Of a stretch of DNA of 23,801 nucleotides, positions 1-8,972 are shown piece after piece. The position numbers and the translations under genes were made by a program. The notes under the pieces were generated by a model, which ran no database searches, was not told the origin of the DNA, and saw only the letters and a program-made list of their open reading frames with translations. Numbering within the stretch: the stretch's first letter is position 1; each line of letters begins with the position of its first letter. Location: IMG/VR virus record IMGVR_UViG_3300049484_000300, positions 1 to 23,801 of that record; one strand, given 5' to 3'. The DNA comes from a virus.

Positions 1-91
1 GAGTATCGATATCCATCAGGATAAGAAAGACATCGAAGGCATTTTCGCGCTGCGAGTCGCGAATAGCCGGGATGGTGAGGGAACGAGGCAT
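1..91 (-). CDS. Minor tail protein N-terminus, DUF1833/lambda gpL-like (partial)
   Basis: Only the first 30 codons lie in the window; the rest runs off the left edge. The visible residues begin MPRSLTIPAIRDSQ and continue to VFLILMDIDT. This resembles the opening of small phage minor tail proteins (DUF1833 type), where a short helix is followed by a hydrophobic strand of the form VFLILLTI. Its ATG overlaps the stop of the preceding minor tail gene in an ATGA arrangement, which implies translational coupling. Position after tape measure and the gpM-like gene fits a tail-tip component. The family call rests on a short fragment and is tentative; that it is a tail gene is more secure. Confidence 0.55.
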   Translation of the reverse strand, partial: MPRSLTIPAIRDSQRENAFDVFLILMDIDT

Positions 92-447
92 CAGGAAAAC
101 ATCTCTTCGAGAACACCCGTGACCTCGATCACAGGCTTCGTGTCCGCGCTACCGCTCATCGTGGGGGGCTCCTTCCAGCGCACCAGAACCAGAGCCTCGG
201 TGTACGGATTCTCCACGTAGAACGGCTGCGCCCCGGCCTGACAATCCATGTCAAAGAACTGCAAGAGCGCGGCCTCATCAGTCCAGTCAATGAACCACGC
301 CACCTGAATCTCCGTCCAGGTCTTGGTGAATCGGCGACGTACCTTCGGGTATCCATCATCCACGCTGCTGCGAACCAGCGAAGGAACAGGCTGCCGAGAC
401 CACGATCGAGGACAGGAGAACGGCCACGTTGGATATGAAAGCGACAT
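91..447 (-). CDS. Minor tail protein (gpM-like tail tip component)
   Basis: A 118-residue protein directly after the tape measure gene, the usual site of the first tail-tip protein. It starts at an ATG that overlaps the tape measure stop (TGATG) and has a strong GGGGAGGG ribosome site upstream. The layout resembles small phage tail proteins of about 110-120 residues: a proline-rich start (YPTWPFSCP), a basic R-rich strand (KVRRRFTKTW near residues 36-45), an aromatic middle (VAWFIDWTDEAALLQFF) and a late GAQPFYVENP segment. No catalytic motif is visible. Function as a tail-tip or baseplate hub adaptor is inferred from position and general pattern. Confidence 0.6.
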   Translation of the reverse strand: MSLSYPTWPFSCPRSWSRQPVPSLVRSSVDDGYPKVRRRFTKTWTEIQVAWFIDWTDEAALLQFFDMDCQAGAQPFYVENPYTEALVLVRWKEPPTMSGSADTKPVIEVTGVLEEMFS

Positions 448-2809
448 CAGACCCTCCCCACTCGCGAGGCGCCAAAGGACGTTCCGAGAGCGTTGTCAAA
501 CTTCCCGTTGGTCATGCCGCGCTGGACCACTTGCTCGATGTAGATATCGATTTCCTTGCCGCCGAGACCATTCGTCCGCTCCTGCTGACGTGTGGTCGTG
601 CCAGTGGCCTGATTGTAGACGTTGACGGTCGTTCCTCCGCTCCCCCCTGGCACGTTCGGGAAGATATGACCGGCGCCAGTAGACGTGAACAGCTCCGGGC
701 CATTCTCACCGACGAGATAAGTCTGTCCAGGGGAGATCGGGCCACCTGCCGCTCTACGTCCTGCCGGGCGAAGATTGATCCCTGTCGACGCCTGAATTCC
801 CTGGAAGATCGCTTCCATGATCAAGAACTCAAGGATCATCTTGGCGATGTTCTTCAGAATGCTGAGAGTCATCTCGGCAAACGCCATCTCGCCAGTAGCG
901 GCGAATTCGACTATGGACTCCGCTGCGCTCTTGGAGAAATCCTGGATACCTTTCTGCGCTACGCTGAGCGCGAAACTGGTCTTCGCAGAAGCCTGAGCAG
1001 TCTGCGTCGCGGCTCTTTCTCGTGCTGCCGCGAGAATAGCCTCGATCTGTGCAACGTCAACCCCTGCGGCCTCAAGGATCTTTTGCCAATCGCCAAACGA
1101 CCGAGTCAGTGCGTCTCCAGCCTCGGCCCCATTCCTTCCGACTCGGGAGAGTTGCTCGGCCAGATTGGCTGTCTGTTCTCCGAGGAACTCGACGACCCGA
1201 CCACGATTCTCGGGAGTGTTTCCTCCGCCACTCTGGGCGAACAGCGCCTGAGCGCCGGCGAGCTGATCCCGTAGACGCTTCTCGAAATCTTCGACGGGAG
1301 GAAGGCCTCGCGGGCAGCCTGCGCTCGACGATCGGCGGCTAGTTTCTGAGCGTCATCTTCTCGTTGAGTACGCCGGGCCAGGGAGGCTGCGGCTGCCCCT
1401 TCGCGAGTAGCGATAGCAGCCAGATCCTTCTGCTCCTCAGCCGTGATCATGGCGATAGCACGCTCAGCGCGCGTCCGCTCACTATCCGACATATCGCTAT
1501 TCATGCGGGCACGAACAGCCGCCCGATCTTCATCGGCCTTACCGGAAATGCGTAGTCGTTCGTTGTTCCGGCGTTCGATGGTCGTGAGTATCTGATCAGT
1601 CTGGCGCGAAGACTCCCGTATTCCGTTCAGACGACGTTCAAGAGCATCATTATCAGCATTGACAATCACCCCCACATTCTGCAGGACTCGGTCAACGGCT
1701 CCGCTGCTCGCCTCCTCGAACTGCTGCTGAGCAGTGAGGACGTTCTGGGTGACTTGACGATAACGTTCCTGGTTGATCGACCGATTGGCCTGATCAGCAG
1801 GCATATTCGCCCGACGCTGAAGTTCAGCGTCCCTAATCTGCTCCTGAAGACGAAGGTTCTCACGAAGCCTTGCGATCTCCGATTCGGCTACTTGCTGAGC
1901 CTCGATGCCGGGAGCGCCGCCGCCTATGCGACGGGCCGCAGCCTGACCCCCCTGGCCAATCCACTGAAACACCCGAGAAAGAAATTCGGTCGCTCCGATT
2001 GCCTTGTCCGCTTCCTGCGCCGCCCGAGTCATGCCATCCATGGCCACCTGGAACGACTGACGCAGAGTCAGGGGAAGTCCAGCCAACTGACGAGTGAGAC
2101 CCTCCCCCGCGCGAAGCAATGCAGGGAACACGACGTCGGCCGTGAGTTTCCCTTCCTCGCCCATCTTCCGGAGTTCGCCGACACCCACGCCAAGAGCCGT
2201 CGCCAGGGCTTGCGCGAGTTGAGGCATGTTCTCGAGGACGGACTTCAGTTCGTCGCCGTTCAGTCGTCCAGACGCCAAGCCCTGCGACAACTGAGTGATA
2301 GCGGCTGCCGCCTCCTGAGGGCCTCCGCTGCTGAGCCGACCGAACTGAGCCAGCACCGTGACCAACTGCTGAACCTGAGAAGAGGACGCCCCGATCGCGG
2401 TAGTCGCCACATAGAACCGCTGAAACTGATCAGTCAGCGACTGAACAGAAGCGCCAGTCTGCGCGCCTATCTGGTTAAGATTAGCGAACAGGCTCTGTAT
2501 GGATCCCGCGCTTTGACCGGTAAGAATCTGCAGCCGACGCAATGACGAGTTCAGATCGTCGACCGATACAGCGACTTCTCCCAGCGCCCGGACACCGGCG
2601 AATCCAGCGTAGGCGAGAACCGCTCCCTTGATGGAATTCCCCAGGCTACTGAACGCCCGGCTCAGACCACTGACGTTGCTCTCGATCGCATTGCCAGCCG
2701 TGACCGCGTTCGCGCGCAACTCCTCCAGCGAGGAATTCACACGCTTGAGAGAAGTAGTGAGTCCCTCTACCTGCGCGCTGAATGCGACAATGAGTTCCGT
2801 GCTGGCCAT
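447..2809 (-). CDS. Tape measure protein (interrupted by a one-base frame change)
   Basis: The tape measure sets tail length and is ejected into the cell envelope during infection. Residues 75-250 match the conserved tape measure core, with a GRLNGDELKSVLENMPQLAQ segment at 181-200. A hydrophobic stretch (AVLAYAGFAGV) lies near 63-73. The reading frame opened at 2809 closes at 1106, but its last 70 or so residues are serine/proline-rich and do not look tape-measure-like. From about 1296 the -1 frame continues with a convincing sequence: EDFEKRLRDQL, then FSKSAAESIVEF, then GPISPGQTYLVGENGPELF, typical of tape measure C-termini, stopping at 447. Joined, the protein is about 787 residues. Read literally, the frame of 2809 gives a 567-residue truncated product. 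The gene lies between the gp10-like and gpM-like genes, as expected for the module. Confidence 0.85.
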
Positions 2810-2813
2810 GATC

Positions 2814-3395
2814 TTATCCCGTCAGTCGCGGAGCAAGCCGCGCGCTACCATACCGCCGGACAACCCGGTTGACTTCACGCTGCATCTCTTGATCGTAGGC
2901 CCTCTTCAGCCCCCCGTAGACATCTGCCTGGGCGCGAGCCACGACCGCCTTCACGGCATTGGACCACCAGGGATTGACCGGCATCACACCCGTCCGTCTA
3001 CCGGTGGATTTCTGCACGCGCTCCTTCGTTCCCTGGACATTCCACATGAAGTGCTTCGCGTAGATATTCTGGTTGGTGGCCCGAGTTCCCCGCTTCCCAG
3101 CGCCGTAGGAAAGAGAGCGAGACACTGTTTCCTTGCCGAACTTCCGGAGACCCTTCGTGACCCGGCTTGCCTTGATGGCACGCTTCAGGCTGATACGCTG
3201 AGCGATCGTGTGACCGCGCCGACGACGCCGCCGACGATAGTGGTTGACCGGAGCCCCGGCACGCCCGAGTTGCCTCAACTGACGGGCCTGATCGAGGGTC
3301 CAGGCGTTCATGATCTTCAGCACGACCTTACCGGGAAGATCGTTGATGAAGGACTTGAGTCCTTCCAGCCCGAGGATCTGAACAGTGTCGGTCAA
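2814..3395 (-). CDS. HK97 gp10-like head-tail/tail completion protein
   Basis: A 193-residue basic protein starting at TTG. The TTG overlaps the upstream stop (TTGA) and follows a strong GGGAGGGAAGG ribosome site, so the rare start is well supported. The pattern GLEGLKSFINDLPGKV at the start, then IYAKHFMWNVQGT near residue 110, then PVNPWWSNAVKAVVARAQ fits the HK97 gp10 family: GLxxL helix, Y-A-x-x-x-x-x-x-G-T strand, then a P-W/F helix. An unusual run of seven arginines (RRRRRRR, near residues 54-60) sits in the middle. In most phages this gene precedes the tail tube gene; here it lies after the chaperones, just before the tape measure. The family call is moderately firm. Confidence 0.6.
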   Translation of the reverse strand: MTDTVQILGLEGLKSFINDLPGKVVLKIMNAWTLDQARQLRQLGRAGAPVNHYRRRRRRRGHTIAQRISLKRAIKASRVTKGLRKFGKETVSRSLSYGAGKRGTRATNQNIYAKHFMWNVQGTKERVQKSTGRRTGVMPVNPWWSNAVKAVVARAQADVYGGLKRAYDQEMQREVNRVVRRYGSARLAPRLTG

Positions 3396-3975
3396 TGTAC
3401 CTTCCCTCCCATAGACGCGATGAACAACTTCATGTGAACTTCTTCCCGATCTAGGCTTTCCTTCTCATCCCTGGCCCGCTTCAGCATGTTTCGCACGACC
3501 ATGAAGTCCGTGATCTCGTACGCCTTCGCCCCTTTTGCCCGATTGGCGTTGGCGATTACAGAACTCACCAGCGCACCGGACATATCCACTCGCTCACTCG
3601 GCAGAGGTTCCAGAGACACAAACTTCTGCCACTGGAGGAATTCCTCTACCGATAGAGTTTCGCTCAGTTCGGCAACGGTTCGCCCGAGGGAGAGGGCAAG
3701 TCGGAAGACGAACCGTTCTTCTGTTCCAAAGGGGGCTTCTCACCCTCCACGGCGTCGTTGACCATCATGGACAACTGATTGAAGTGCGCCAGGGGGATGT
3801 CGAGAATTCGTTCCCTGCCGATCTCCTTGTCGTGTTCGTCCAAGATCATCCCCGCGAGGAACACGATAATCAGATCCTCGGGGGGATGCTTCTTGCTTTC
3901 GAGATACTCCCTGAGCCGGGGCTGCCGCACCCGGTACTGGACGCCGTCAATAACGATCTCCTGGACCTTCGTCAT
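3392..3975 (-). CDS. Tail assembly chaperone GT fusion (-1 programmed frameshift)
   Basis: The long chaperone form, equivalent to lambda gpGT. Ribosomes reading the short chaperone from 3975 would slip -1 on CCCTTTG at 3727-3733 and continue to the stop at 3392. This gives 83 shared residues plus 111 new ones, 194 in total. The extension reads RFVFRLALSLGRTVAELSE, then LSVEEFLQWQKF, then ERVDMSGALVSSVIANANRA. That is the usual T-domain pattern (DUF4035-like: a basic helix with LG-R-T, an E-F-L-x-W motif, then an alanine-rich helix). The T segment has no good start of its own; the GTG at 3619 lies inside its conserved domain. The fusion recruits tail tube protein to the tape measure before assembly. 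Its role is known from the family; slippage here is inferred. Confidence 0.8.
3664..3975 (-). CDS. Tail assembly chaperone, short form (gpG-like)
   Basis: A 103-residue protein starting MTKVQEIVIDG at 3975, with a GAGGGTAGG ribosome site just upstream. A longer reading from 4062 would add an arginine/serine-rich, unlikely N-terminus overlapping the tail tube gene and is not preferred. The sequence shows a beta-strand start, a helical YLESKKHPPEDLIIVFLAGMI segment split by no motif, and a disordered acidic/serine-proline tail ending GEPLPN. Position between tail tube and tape measure, the size and the overlapping -1 frame extension identify it as the G-type chaperone. The slippery codons CCT TTG are its residues 82-83. 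Confidence 0.8.
   Translation of the reverse strand: MTKVQEIVIDGVQYRVRQPRLREYLESKKHPPEDLIIVFLAGMILDEHDKEIGRERILDIPLAHFNQLSMMVNDAVEGEKPPLEQKNGSSSDLPSPSGEPLPN
3727..3733 (-). promoter_or_regulatory. -1 ribosomal slippery site CCCTTTG
   Basis: On the minus strand the heptamer C CCT TTG fits X XXY YYZ exactly in the frame of the short chaperone. Slipping -1 re-pairs on CCC TTT and opens a 111-codon extension with a T-domain pattern. It lies 21 codons before the end of the short form, as is common in tail chaperone genes. Confidence 0.75.
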
Positions 3976-3985
3976 TGACCTACCC

Positions 3986-4630
3986 TCACGCCTGCTTGTC
4001 GAGGTAGACAGGCGCTTCCTTGATCTGGAACGAGCCGCTGAACTGGACGGCCTGCTCCACACCCGGCGGCGAGGCAGCGAACGCGGAAACGACCCCGGCC
4101 ATGATGCCGGTCTGCCCCCCGCGCGTGACCCAGATGAGGTTCCGCGTCAGGCCGTCCTTCTGGGCCTTGATCAGTTCCTTCTGGCCAGCGTCGCTGAGAT
4201 CCAGCGGGCCGCTGAATGTCGCGCTGCCGGGGCTGCTGAGGCCGGCGACATTGCGACGCTCGAGGTCGCACATCGTGGTGACATCCACCTCACCCGGCGT
4301 CGTCGGTTCGTTGCCGAACTCGGCGAAACAGGATTCGATCTGTGTCACCTTCCGCATGGTGCCCGCGGTCGCGGTCGCCGTTTCCAGCGTGGTATCGGTT
4401 TCCACCGTGATGGACGTGGCCGTGGCCAAGAACACCCGGTGAGCCGCAAGACGATCGAGCGTCTTGAAGCCGGTCCCGGCGATGACGATGAAGTCGCCCT
4501 TCACCAGGGTCGCGCCGACCGTGGTGATAACAGCCATCGCCGCCTTGGTCGCAGCCGTGGCCGGAGTCGTGGCGGTGACCGGCATGGTCTCGATCTTGAA
4601 GATCGAACCAATCGTGCTTTCGCGAGCCAT
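3986..4630 (-). CDS. Major tail tube protein
   Basis: A 214-residue protein rich in Ala, Thr and Val that should form the stacked rings of the tail tube. It sits between the tail terminator gene and the chaperone pair, the standard place for the tube protein, and its length fits. Residues 85-130 have alternating beta-strand character (VETDTTLETATATAGTM, then VTQIESCFAEFGN). They are followed by a DVTTMCDLERR segment and a LSSPGSATFSGPLDL turn region typical of tube proteins, in which an N-terminal beta-sandwich carries the long hairpin loop. An alanine/threonine-rich insertion near residues 18-35 (TATTPATAATKAA) is low-complexity. No signal peptide. The call is from position and fold pattern. 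Confidence 0.75.
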   Translation of the reverse strand: MARESTIGSIFKIETMPVTATTPATAATKAAMAVITTVGATLVKGDFIVIAGTGFKTLDRLAAHRVFLATATSITVETDTTLETATATAGTMRKVTQIESCFAEFGNEPTTPGEVDVTTMCDLERRNVAGLSSPGSATFSGPLDLSDAGQKELIKAQKDGLTRNLIWVTRGGQTGIMAGVVSAFAASPPGVEQAVQFSGSFQIKEAPVYLDKQA

Positions 4631-4633
4631 TTA

Positions 4634-5056
4634 TCAAGACCCTCCTCTGGTCTGATAGTGATAGTTGAAGATAACCGCCAGACGAAAGATATCGCCGACG
4701 GCCTCCGGGTCCGGAGGACGAGGTCCGTCAATGGACTGGACCCATAGATCCTTGGAGGCAGATATCCACGCCCCCCAGGCATCTATGACTGTCTGGGCAG
4801 CCTGAGCCACCGCATCATCTCCGACTCCGGACTCGCCCATGAGAGCGACCGTAGCGGTTCCAACTTCCTCCACCCAGGGATTGCTCCCCATGGTGATTGG
4901 TCCACGATTGACCACATCGAACACGAACGTGGCCCAGATCGGGATCTCAACTTCAAGGTTGGACGGCACCTCATTGATGGTGTCGAACAGCGGGATGGTC
5001 GGGACCAATCCCGGCCATGCATTCTTGAGCCCGGTGCGGACAGCGATACTGCTCAT
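4634..5056 (-). CDS. Tail terminator / tail completion protein
   Basis: A 140-residue protein between the head-closure and tail tube genes. It starts MSSIAVRTGLKNAWPGLVPTI, a helix followed by a short proline-containing loop as in minor tail terminator proteins (SPP1 gp17/lambda gpU class). Beta strands follow (IPIWATFVFDVVN, then TATVALMGESG), then a helix (AAQTVIDAWGAW) and a C-terminal strand ending FNYHYQTRGGS. Its ATG overlaps the upstream stop by four bases, showing coupling with the closure gene. These proteins cap the tube and join it to the head. The assignment is by order, size and secondary-structure pattern; no diagnostic residues exist. Confidence 0.6.
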   Translation of the reverse strand: MSSIAVRTGLKNAWPGLVPTIPLFDTINEVPSNLEVEIPIWATFVFDVVNRGPITMGSNPWVEEVGTATVALMGESGVGDDAVAQAAQTVIDAWGAWISASKDLWVQSIDGPRPPDPEAVGDIFRLAVIFNYHYQTRGGS

Positions 5057-5352
5057 CCGCGCACCGACAAGATCCAGCAGATGTTCTCGCCCTTCGCCTG
5101 CTCCACATTGACCTCCTCAACGCTACGAAGTTCCCCGCGCAGACGAACGCGATCGAACTTGGCCGGTGCATCGGCGAGATCATCGTACGCAATGTAGATG
5201 ACGTAGCCGAAAGTGTCGAAGTCGTTGATCAACGCATCCGAGAACGGCCGTTGAACCGATGCTGAGACGGTGCGCGTGGGCGATCCACTCTTGTAGATCA
5301 CATCCACTGGCTCGCCGAAGCGATGGATCGTACGGGCAATCTGCGGCTTCAT
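5053..5352 (-). CDS. Head closure / stopper protein
   Basis: A 99-residue mostly beta protein, coupled by four-base overlaps to both neighbours. The start [20 protein letters not shown] is the usual opening of SPP1 gp16/HK97 gp7-type head closure proteins: a short N-terminal segment followed by a strand pattern G-x-x-V-x-V-x-Y. The C-terminal ICWILSVRG strand also fits. Family members bind under the connector ring and stop DNA leaking from the filled capsid. The call rests on size, fold pattern and position after the gp6-like connector. Confidence 0.6.
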   Translation of the reverse strand: MKPQIARTIHRFGEPVDVIYKSGSPTRTVSASVQRPFSDALINDFDTFGYVIYIAYDDLADAPAKFDRVRLRGELRSVEEVNVEQAKGENICWILSVRG

Positions 5353-6011
5353 GTCGCCATCACCACGCGATAGGACTTGTACGAGTCCAGCACTCCGGAG
5401 TACGGCTCCAGAGCCGCGTCAGCATATGCGCCAGCGCCCGCCGCCTTAGCCGCCTCGCTATTGGCCCCGATGGCGTACTCGACCTTCAACGTGCCGACCC
5501 AGACCGCCCGCTCGGCTGGCGTCACCACCGGGGAGTTCGTGCCGAGTTCGGTCACACCGAATGCGGCCATCTGTTGACGGATCAACTCCATCGCCACCCC
5601 GACAATATCGGAAGGCAGCGGATCGTACCCGCCCTCATACTCGATGGAGAGCGAAGGCCCCCCGGTCATCAAGATGCGGCCGGTCTTGCGGTTCAGCAGA
5701 GACGCGATATTCGTGTCCGCAATTGAGATAATAGGGATCTCGATCAGGTATCGTTCCGGCTTGATCTCCATCACGTCCTGGAAGACCTCGGTGTAGTTCG
5801 CCTTCGAGAAGGTCCGGCCGCAATAGCGACGGATCACTCCGCTGACGATATCGATGGCCACCGTCAACTGCTGATCCAGCGTGCTGTCAGTCACCCCGAA
5901 CCAGGTCTTGACCTTGTCCAGGGTGACAAGCGGGGGAAGTGGATCGGGAAGATCACTCGTGATCTCCGAGAATCGCACCTGAGACAGAGCGGTCTGTTCA
6001 CTCCGCAGCAT
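5349..6011 (-). CDS. Head-tail connector, HK97 gp6-like
   Basis: A 220-residue protein. Residues 28-75 read [12 protein letters not shown], then [23 protein letters not shown]. This is the recognisable connector (gp6-like) core: a helix with L-x-x-x-K-x-W/Y-L, a loop, then a long helix ending in R-x-Y-x-G-R-x-F. A beta region ([15 protein letters not shown]) and a C-terminal helical, alanine-rich part follow. These proteins form a ring beneath the portal. It overlaps the collagen-like gene by 14 bases and the closure gene by four, so the group is one translational block. At 220 residues it is longer than typical 100-residue gp6 proteins but within the range of fused or extended forms. Confidence 0.7.
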   Translation of the reverse strand: MLRSEQTALSQVRFSEITSDLPDPLPPLVTLDKVKTWFGVTDSTLDQQLTVAIDIVSGVIRRYCGRTFSKANYTEVFQDVMEIKPERYLIEIPIISIADTNIASLLNRKTGRILMTGGPSLSIEYEGGYDPLPSDIVGVAMELIRQQMAAFGVTELGTNSPVVTPAERAVWVGTLKVEYAIGANSEAAKAAGAGAYADAALEPYSGVLDSYKSYRVVMAT

Positions 6012-7593
6012 CGTCGCTCACTCCGCTCACAGGAATGGCGATCACTTCGCCATCATCCATGGTGATGATCAGCCCGCGCGGATCAATACCGAGATCCGCT
6101 ACTCCACGTCCCTTCGGACCCGGCGGACCGGCAGGACCTTTGAGGCCAACGGATCCTGGATCTCCCTTCGGTCCGGCCTTGCCGCGCTGCGATACGAGCC
6201 TCCACTTGTCGTCCTTGCCCGGCTCTGTGCTTGTCGTCCCACGAGCCCTCCAGGTCCCGCCATTGTAGGCGACTTCCTGGTTGAGGGTGTAGACCTCGCC
6301 GGCCGTCCAGGGACCAAGATGCTCAACGGGAGAAAGCGGGATAGCGAATTCCTTGCGCGCCCCATCAGAAAGGATGAGAGCCAGAACTCCCTCAGCACCA
6401 TCCTTCGTGACAATGAATTCTGCCCCGGCGAATCCGTTGGCCATGAGGATCCAAGAGGCGTCTCGATCGGGGGCAGCCTCGGTGTTCGCGCGAGCATACC
6501 ATAGTCCTCCCTTCCACACCCCCCAGGTCCCGGCGGGCGCTCCCTGATCGTCCTGCAAGAACAGGGGAGGAGGAATCTGGCCCGGCTCGCCCCTCGGACC
6601 CGGAGAGCCAGGAGGACCCTCCTTTCCTGGTTCGCCCGGTGGGCCGGGATCACCTTGGGGTCCGGGGGGTCCGTCCTCCCCTGGAAGGCCGGGAGATCCA
6701 TCCTTCAGGGAAGCCAATCGCTCACTGATGTGAGCATCCGCCGCGCCCATGTACTCACCGAGACGGGCGGACATTTCTTCGGTGATCCGGGCGGTGTTCG
6801 CGGACATTTCAGCGATACGCTCGTTGATCGTGCGCTCGCTGCTGGTCAATACCTCGGCCGCGGTCGTCTCCAGCACCCGGACACGCTCGCTTGCATCCTG
6901 GACGGCAGCCTGCGCGGCCATGGTAAGGCGCGGCAGGTCTGCCGCCTCCAGGGAGCCCTTCAGTTCCTGGCTGATGAGGGTCACCGCTTCACGAAGGTTG
7001 TCCGCCTTGGTGTTGTTCTCCTCGACGAGATCCACGGCCTTTTCGGCCAGGGCAGCCGCCGCTACCGATCGCTCGTTGGCCGACCCAATCATACCGGTCA
7101 GGGCTTCCAGATCAAACTTCGGCTGCGTGGCCTCGGACAACTCGTTGAGGCTGTCCTGGGTCTTGCCGATATCCGTGGCCAGGGCCGTCGTCCCCCTGAC
7201 GATCTCGGATACTTCCTTCTCCAAATTCCAGAACGAGGAATTCTTGTCGGGAAGATAGCCGAAGTTCTCCCGCAGCATGACCGAGAAAGCCTCGGATATA
7301 TTCGTCCGCAGAACCCCGAGGCTGTTCTCCAGTTTCGCTGCGACTTCGTCAAGACGGATCTGAACGACCGTACTGGTGATCCCTGCCTCGTCGATCTCCT
7401 TGACATGATCCTGAAGTTCGGCCAGCATCTTCTGGATCTCGGCATTCTCCCCACGCAGGTCGGAGTTCTCCTTCGCCAGCGTATCATTGTCGAAGGCGAG
7501 CCGAGCCATCTGCTCCTTCAACTCTTCGATCTGCGGCTTGACGACAGCCTTGATCGCGAGCGTCACGTTCGTGATGATTTCGTTCGCGTTCAC
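5998..7593 (-). CDS. Coiled-coil collagen-like fibre protein with carbohydrate-binding-like modules
   Basis: A 531-residue modular protein. Residues 15-65 are a charged coiled coil ([10 protein letters not shown], then [13 protein letters not shown]). Residues 80-295 continue as long helical segments rich in Ala, Glu and Leu. Residues 299-337 hold thirteen Gly-X-Y triplets (such as [16 protein letters not shown]). A tryptophan-rich module with a [20 protein letters not shown] segment follows at about 355-388. A second module ([20 protein letters not shown]) lies at 429-467 and resembles CBM5/12-like chitin or carbohydrate-binding repeats. Nine more triplets lie at 471-497 before a beta tail. 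This is the design of a trimeric fibre. It follows the portal gene with a four-base overlap, so it may be a head, neck or tail-side appendage rather than a classic tail-tip fibre; location is inference. Confidence 0.8.
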   Translation of the reverse strand: MNANEIITNVTLAIKAVVKPQIEELKEQMARLAFDNDTLAKENSDLRGENAEIQKMLAELQDHVKEIDEAGITSTVVQIRLDEVAAKLENSLGVLRTNISEAFSVMLRENFGYLPDKNSSFWNLEKEVSEIVRGTTALATDIGKTQDSLNELSEATQPKFDLEALTGMIGSANERSVAAAALAEKAVDLVEENNTKADNLREAVTLISQELKGSLEAADLPRLTMAAQAAVQDASERVRVLETTAAEVLTSSERTINERIAEMSANTARITEEMSARLGEYMGAADAHISERLASLKDGSPGLPGEDGPPGPQGDPGPPGEPGKEGPPGSPGPRGEPGQIPPPLFLQDDQGAPAGTWGVWKGGLWYARANTEAAPDRDASWILMANGFAGAEFIVTKDGAEGVLALILSDGARKEFAIPLSPVEHLGPWTAGEVYTLNQEVAYNGGTWRARGTTSTEPGKDDKWRLVSQRGKAGPKGDPGSVGLKGPAGPPGPKGRGVADLGIDPRGLIITMDDGEVIAIPVSGVSDDAAE

Positions 7594-8960
7594 GCCCAGA
7601 TCTCCTCGACATGGGCCAGGGTCTCTTCGGGAGACATGGCATTCTGTTTATCGTTGGTCGGTGGATCCTCCGGTGGATCCTCCGGTGGATCTGTCGGATC
7701 GCCTTCAGGGGGCGGGGTCGTGGACGGAGCAGCCGGGGCGGAAGGCGCAGCCGAATCTCCCGGGCGAACTGCTGCGAATGACAGCGGCACGACCTGAGCC
7801 TGAACACGAGGCTCATCGCCGAATGCCGTGCTCGGCAGACCCTCGCGCGCACGAGCCTCATTGGGGGCGAACAATCCCCCCTGGATGCCGCGAACCAGGG
7901 CTTCGATACGGGCCGCGAAGTCTGCGCGCTGCAGATAATCAGTGTCGAAGGCGATCCACTCTCCCTGGGGGAGCTCAAACAGCGCATCCAACGCGAGTTC
8001 CACGTGCTCCAGCAAGAAGCCCAGGCCGGTGGACAGCCAGAACTTCATGAGAACTTCGGTGTTATTGTACGTCTGCGTATTGTCCCCGATGATGGCCAGC
8101 GGAGTACGGAACACGCGGGCGATATCCGCGACCGTCAACTTATAGGACTCGATGACCGCGGCATCGACAGCAGTCATCGAGAGGGTCTGCCACTCCACCC
8201 CGCCCTGCAAGACAGCGACACGCCCGGCGCTCACCCCCTGATAGGCTGCGGTCCACTCAGAGCGAAGGATCTCGGCCAGCGGACCGTCGAGTTTTCCAGG
8301 CACCTTGAGATAGCCGCTCGGGCGAGCCATGTTCTTGTGGAACGCGGCCATCGCTGTGCTGATCGCATTGCCGGAGTCCACAGCCAGAGCAGCCGCCGTG
8401 AGCGGAGTCTCCCCCACCAGCGGGTGAAGCGGAGTGTGCATCCGGATATGAAGAACATCGCGAGACGGATACAGATCCGCAGCGACAGGAGTGAACTCCG
8501 TGCCGGGGGGAACCTGCGAGAACTGATAGTAGACGCTGCCGTCCTCGGTGCTCACATACGGATACAGCGAATCCGGCTGAACCAGATGCAGGCTGTCGAT
8601 CTCTTGCCGCCCGTTGCGCGTGGCCAGGGCGTATCCGTTGCCTCGCATGAGCTCCGAACGCACCAGATTCAGGAAGAAGTCCGCCTTGGTCTGGTAGCCA
8701 TTCGGCTTCCGCAGAACTCTGGCAGCAGCGGAGGTCTTGATGATCTCCGATCCTCCCTTGCCGTTCTCCCTCCAGTGAGCGACCGGAAGCATGGCAAGCG
8801 TCTGGGACAGCGCGCCGACGCACGCCTCCACAGCCGCGTTCTGATCCTTGCGCGGCTCCCGGTAGCCAGACTGCCACCAGGAAATCGGCCAGAACGATGG
8901 CGGCGTCCAGAACGAATTGCTCTGGGCCAGCCTCCCGAACCAGTTTGAGATCAGGCCCAT
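7590..8960 (-). CDS. Portal protein, HK97 gp3-like
   Basis: A 456-residue portal, the twelve-subunit ring through which DNA enters and leaves the head. Diagnostic regions: [20 protein letters not shown] at about 41-60, the [19 protein letters not shown]-type segment near 100-117 (here [13 protein letters not shown]), [18 protein letters not shown] near 172-189, and [17 protein letters not shown] near 298-314. The last 60 residues are a proline/alanine/aspartate-rich tail including repeated PPED units, encoded by an imperfect 12-bp tandem repeat. The gene is not next to the large terminase as usual. It lies after eight small structural genes downstream of the capsid gene and is coupled to the collagen-like gene. 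Confidence 0.92.
   Translation of the reverse strand: MGLISNWFGRLAQSNSFWTPPSFWPISWWQSGYREPRKDQNAAVEACVGALSQTLAMLPVAHWRENGKGGSEIIKTSAAARVLRKPNGYQTKADFFLNLVRSELMRGNGYALATRNGRQEIDSLHLVQPDSLYPYVSTEDGSVYYQFSQVPPGTEFTPVAADLYPSRDVLHIRMHTPLHPLVGETPLTAAALAVDSGNAISTAMAAFHKNMARPSGYLKVPGKLDGPLAEILRSEWTAAYQGVSAGRVAVLQGGVEWQTLSMTAVDAAVIESYKLTVADIARVFRTPLAIIGDNTQTYNNTEVLMKFWLSTGLGFLLEHVELALDALFELPQGEWIAFDTDYLQRADFAARIEALVRGIQGGLFAPNEARAREGLPSTAFGDEPRVQAQVVPLSFAAVRPGDSAAPSAPAAPSTTPPPEGDPTDPPEDPPEDPPTNDKQNAMSPEETLAHVEEIWA
7659..7691 (-). repeat. 12-bp tandem repeat in the portal C-terminal coding region
   Basis: About 2.75 copies of the unit cggtggatcctc (plus-strand reading) stand head to tail. In the portal frame they encode repeated PPED/PPTD units in the disordered tail. 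Replication slippage would change copy number in frame. Confidence 0.8.
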
Positions 8961-8972
8961 GATGATGCGTCC

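Noticed and set aside
429-1274. 281-codon plus-strand frame opposite the tape measure C-terminus
   Set aside because: It covers the tape measure C-terminus on the opposite strand and lacks any recognisable domain.
1290-1305. Programmed -1 slippery site in the tape measure
   Set aside because: No X XXY YYZ heptamer fits the frame; a sequence error or mutation is simpler.
3392-3619. Independent 75-residue gene starting at GTG 3619
   Set aside because: It is the end of the T domain; conserved residues continue upstream of the GTG and join the G frame by -1 slippage.
3779-4747. 322-codon plus-strand frame opposite tail tube and chaperone genes
   Set aside because: It is antisense to well-supported tail genes with coupled starts; arginine-rich composition typical of shadows.
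7659-7691. Short tandem repeats considered as a CRISPR fragment or iteron
   Set aside because: There are no spacers; the units are in frame and encode a proline-acid repeat in the portal tail.
6655-7797. 380-codon plus-strand frame opposite the collagen-like gene
   Set aside because: Its composition mirrors the collagen-like and coiled-coil coding strand; no ribosome site or promoter.
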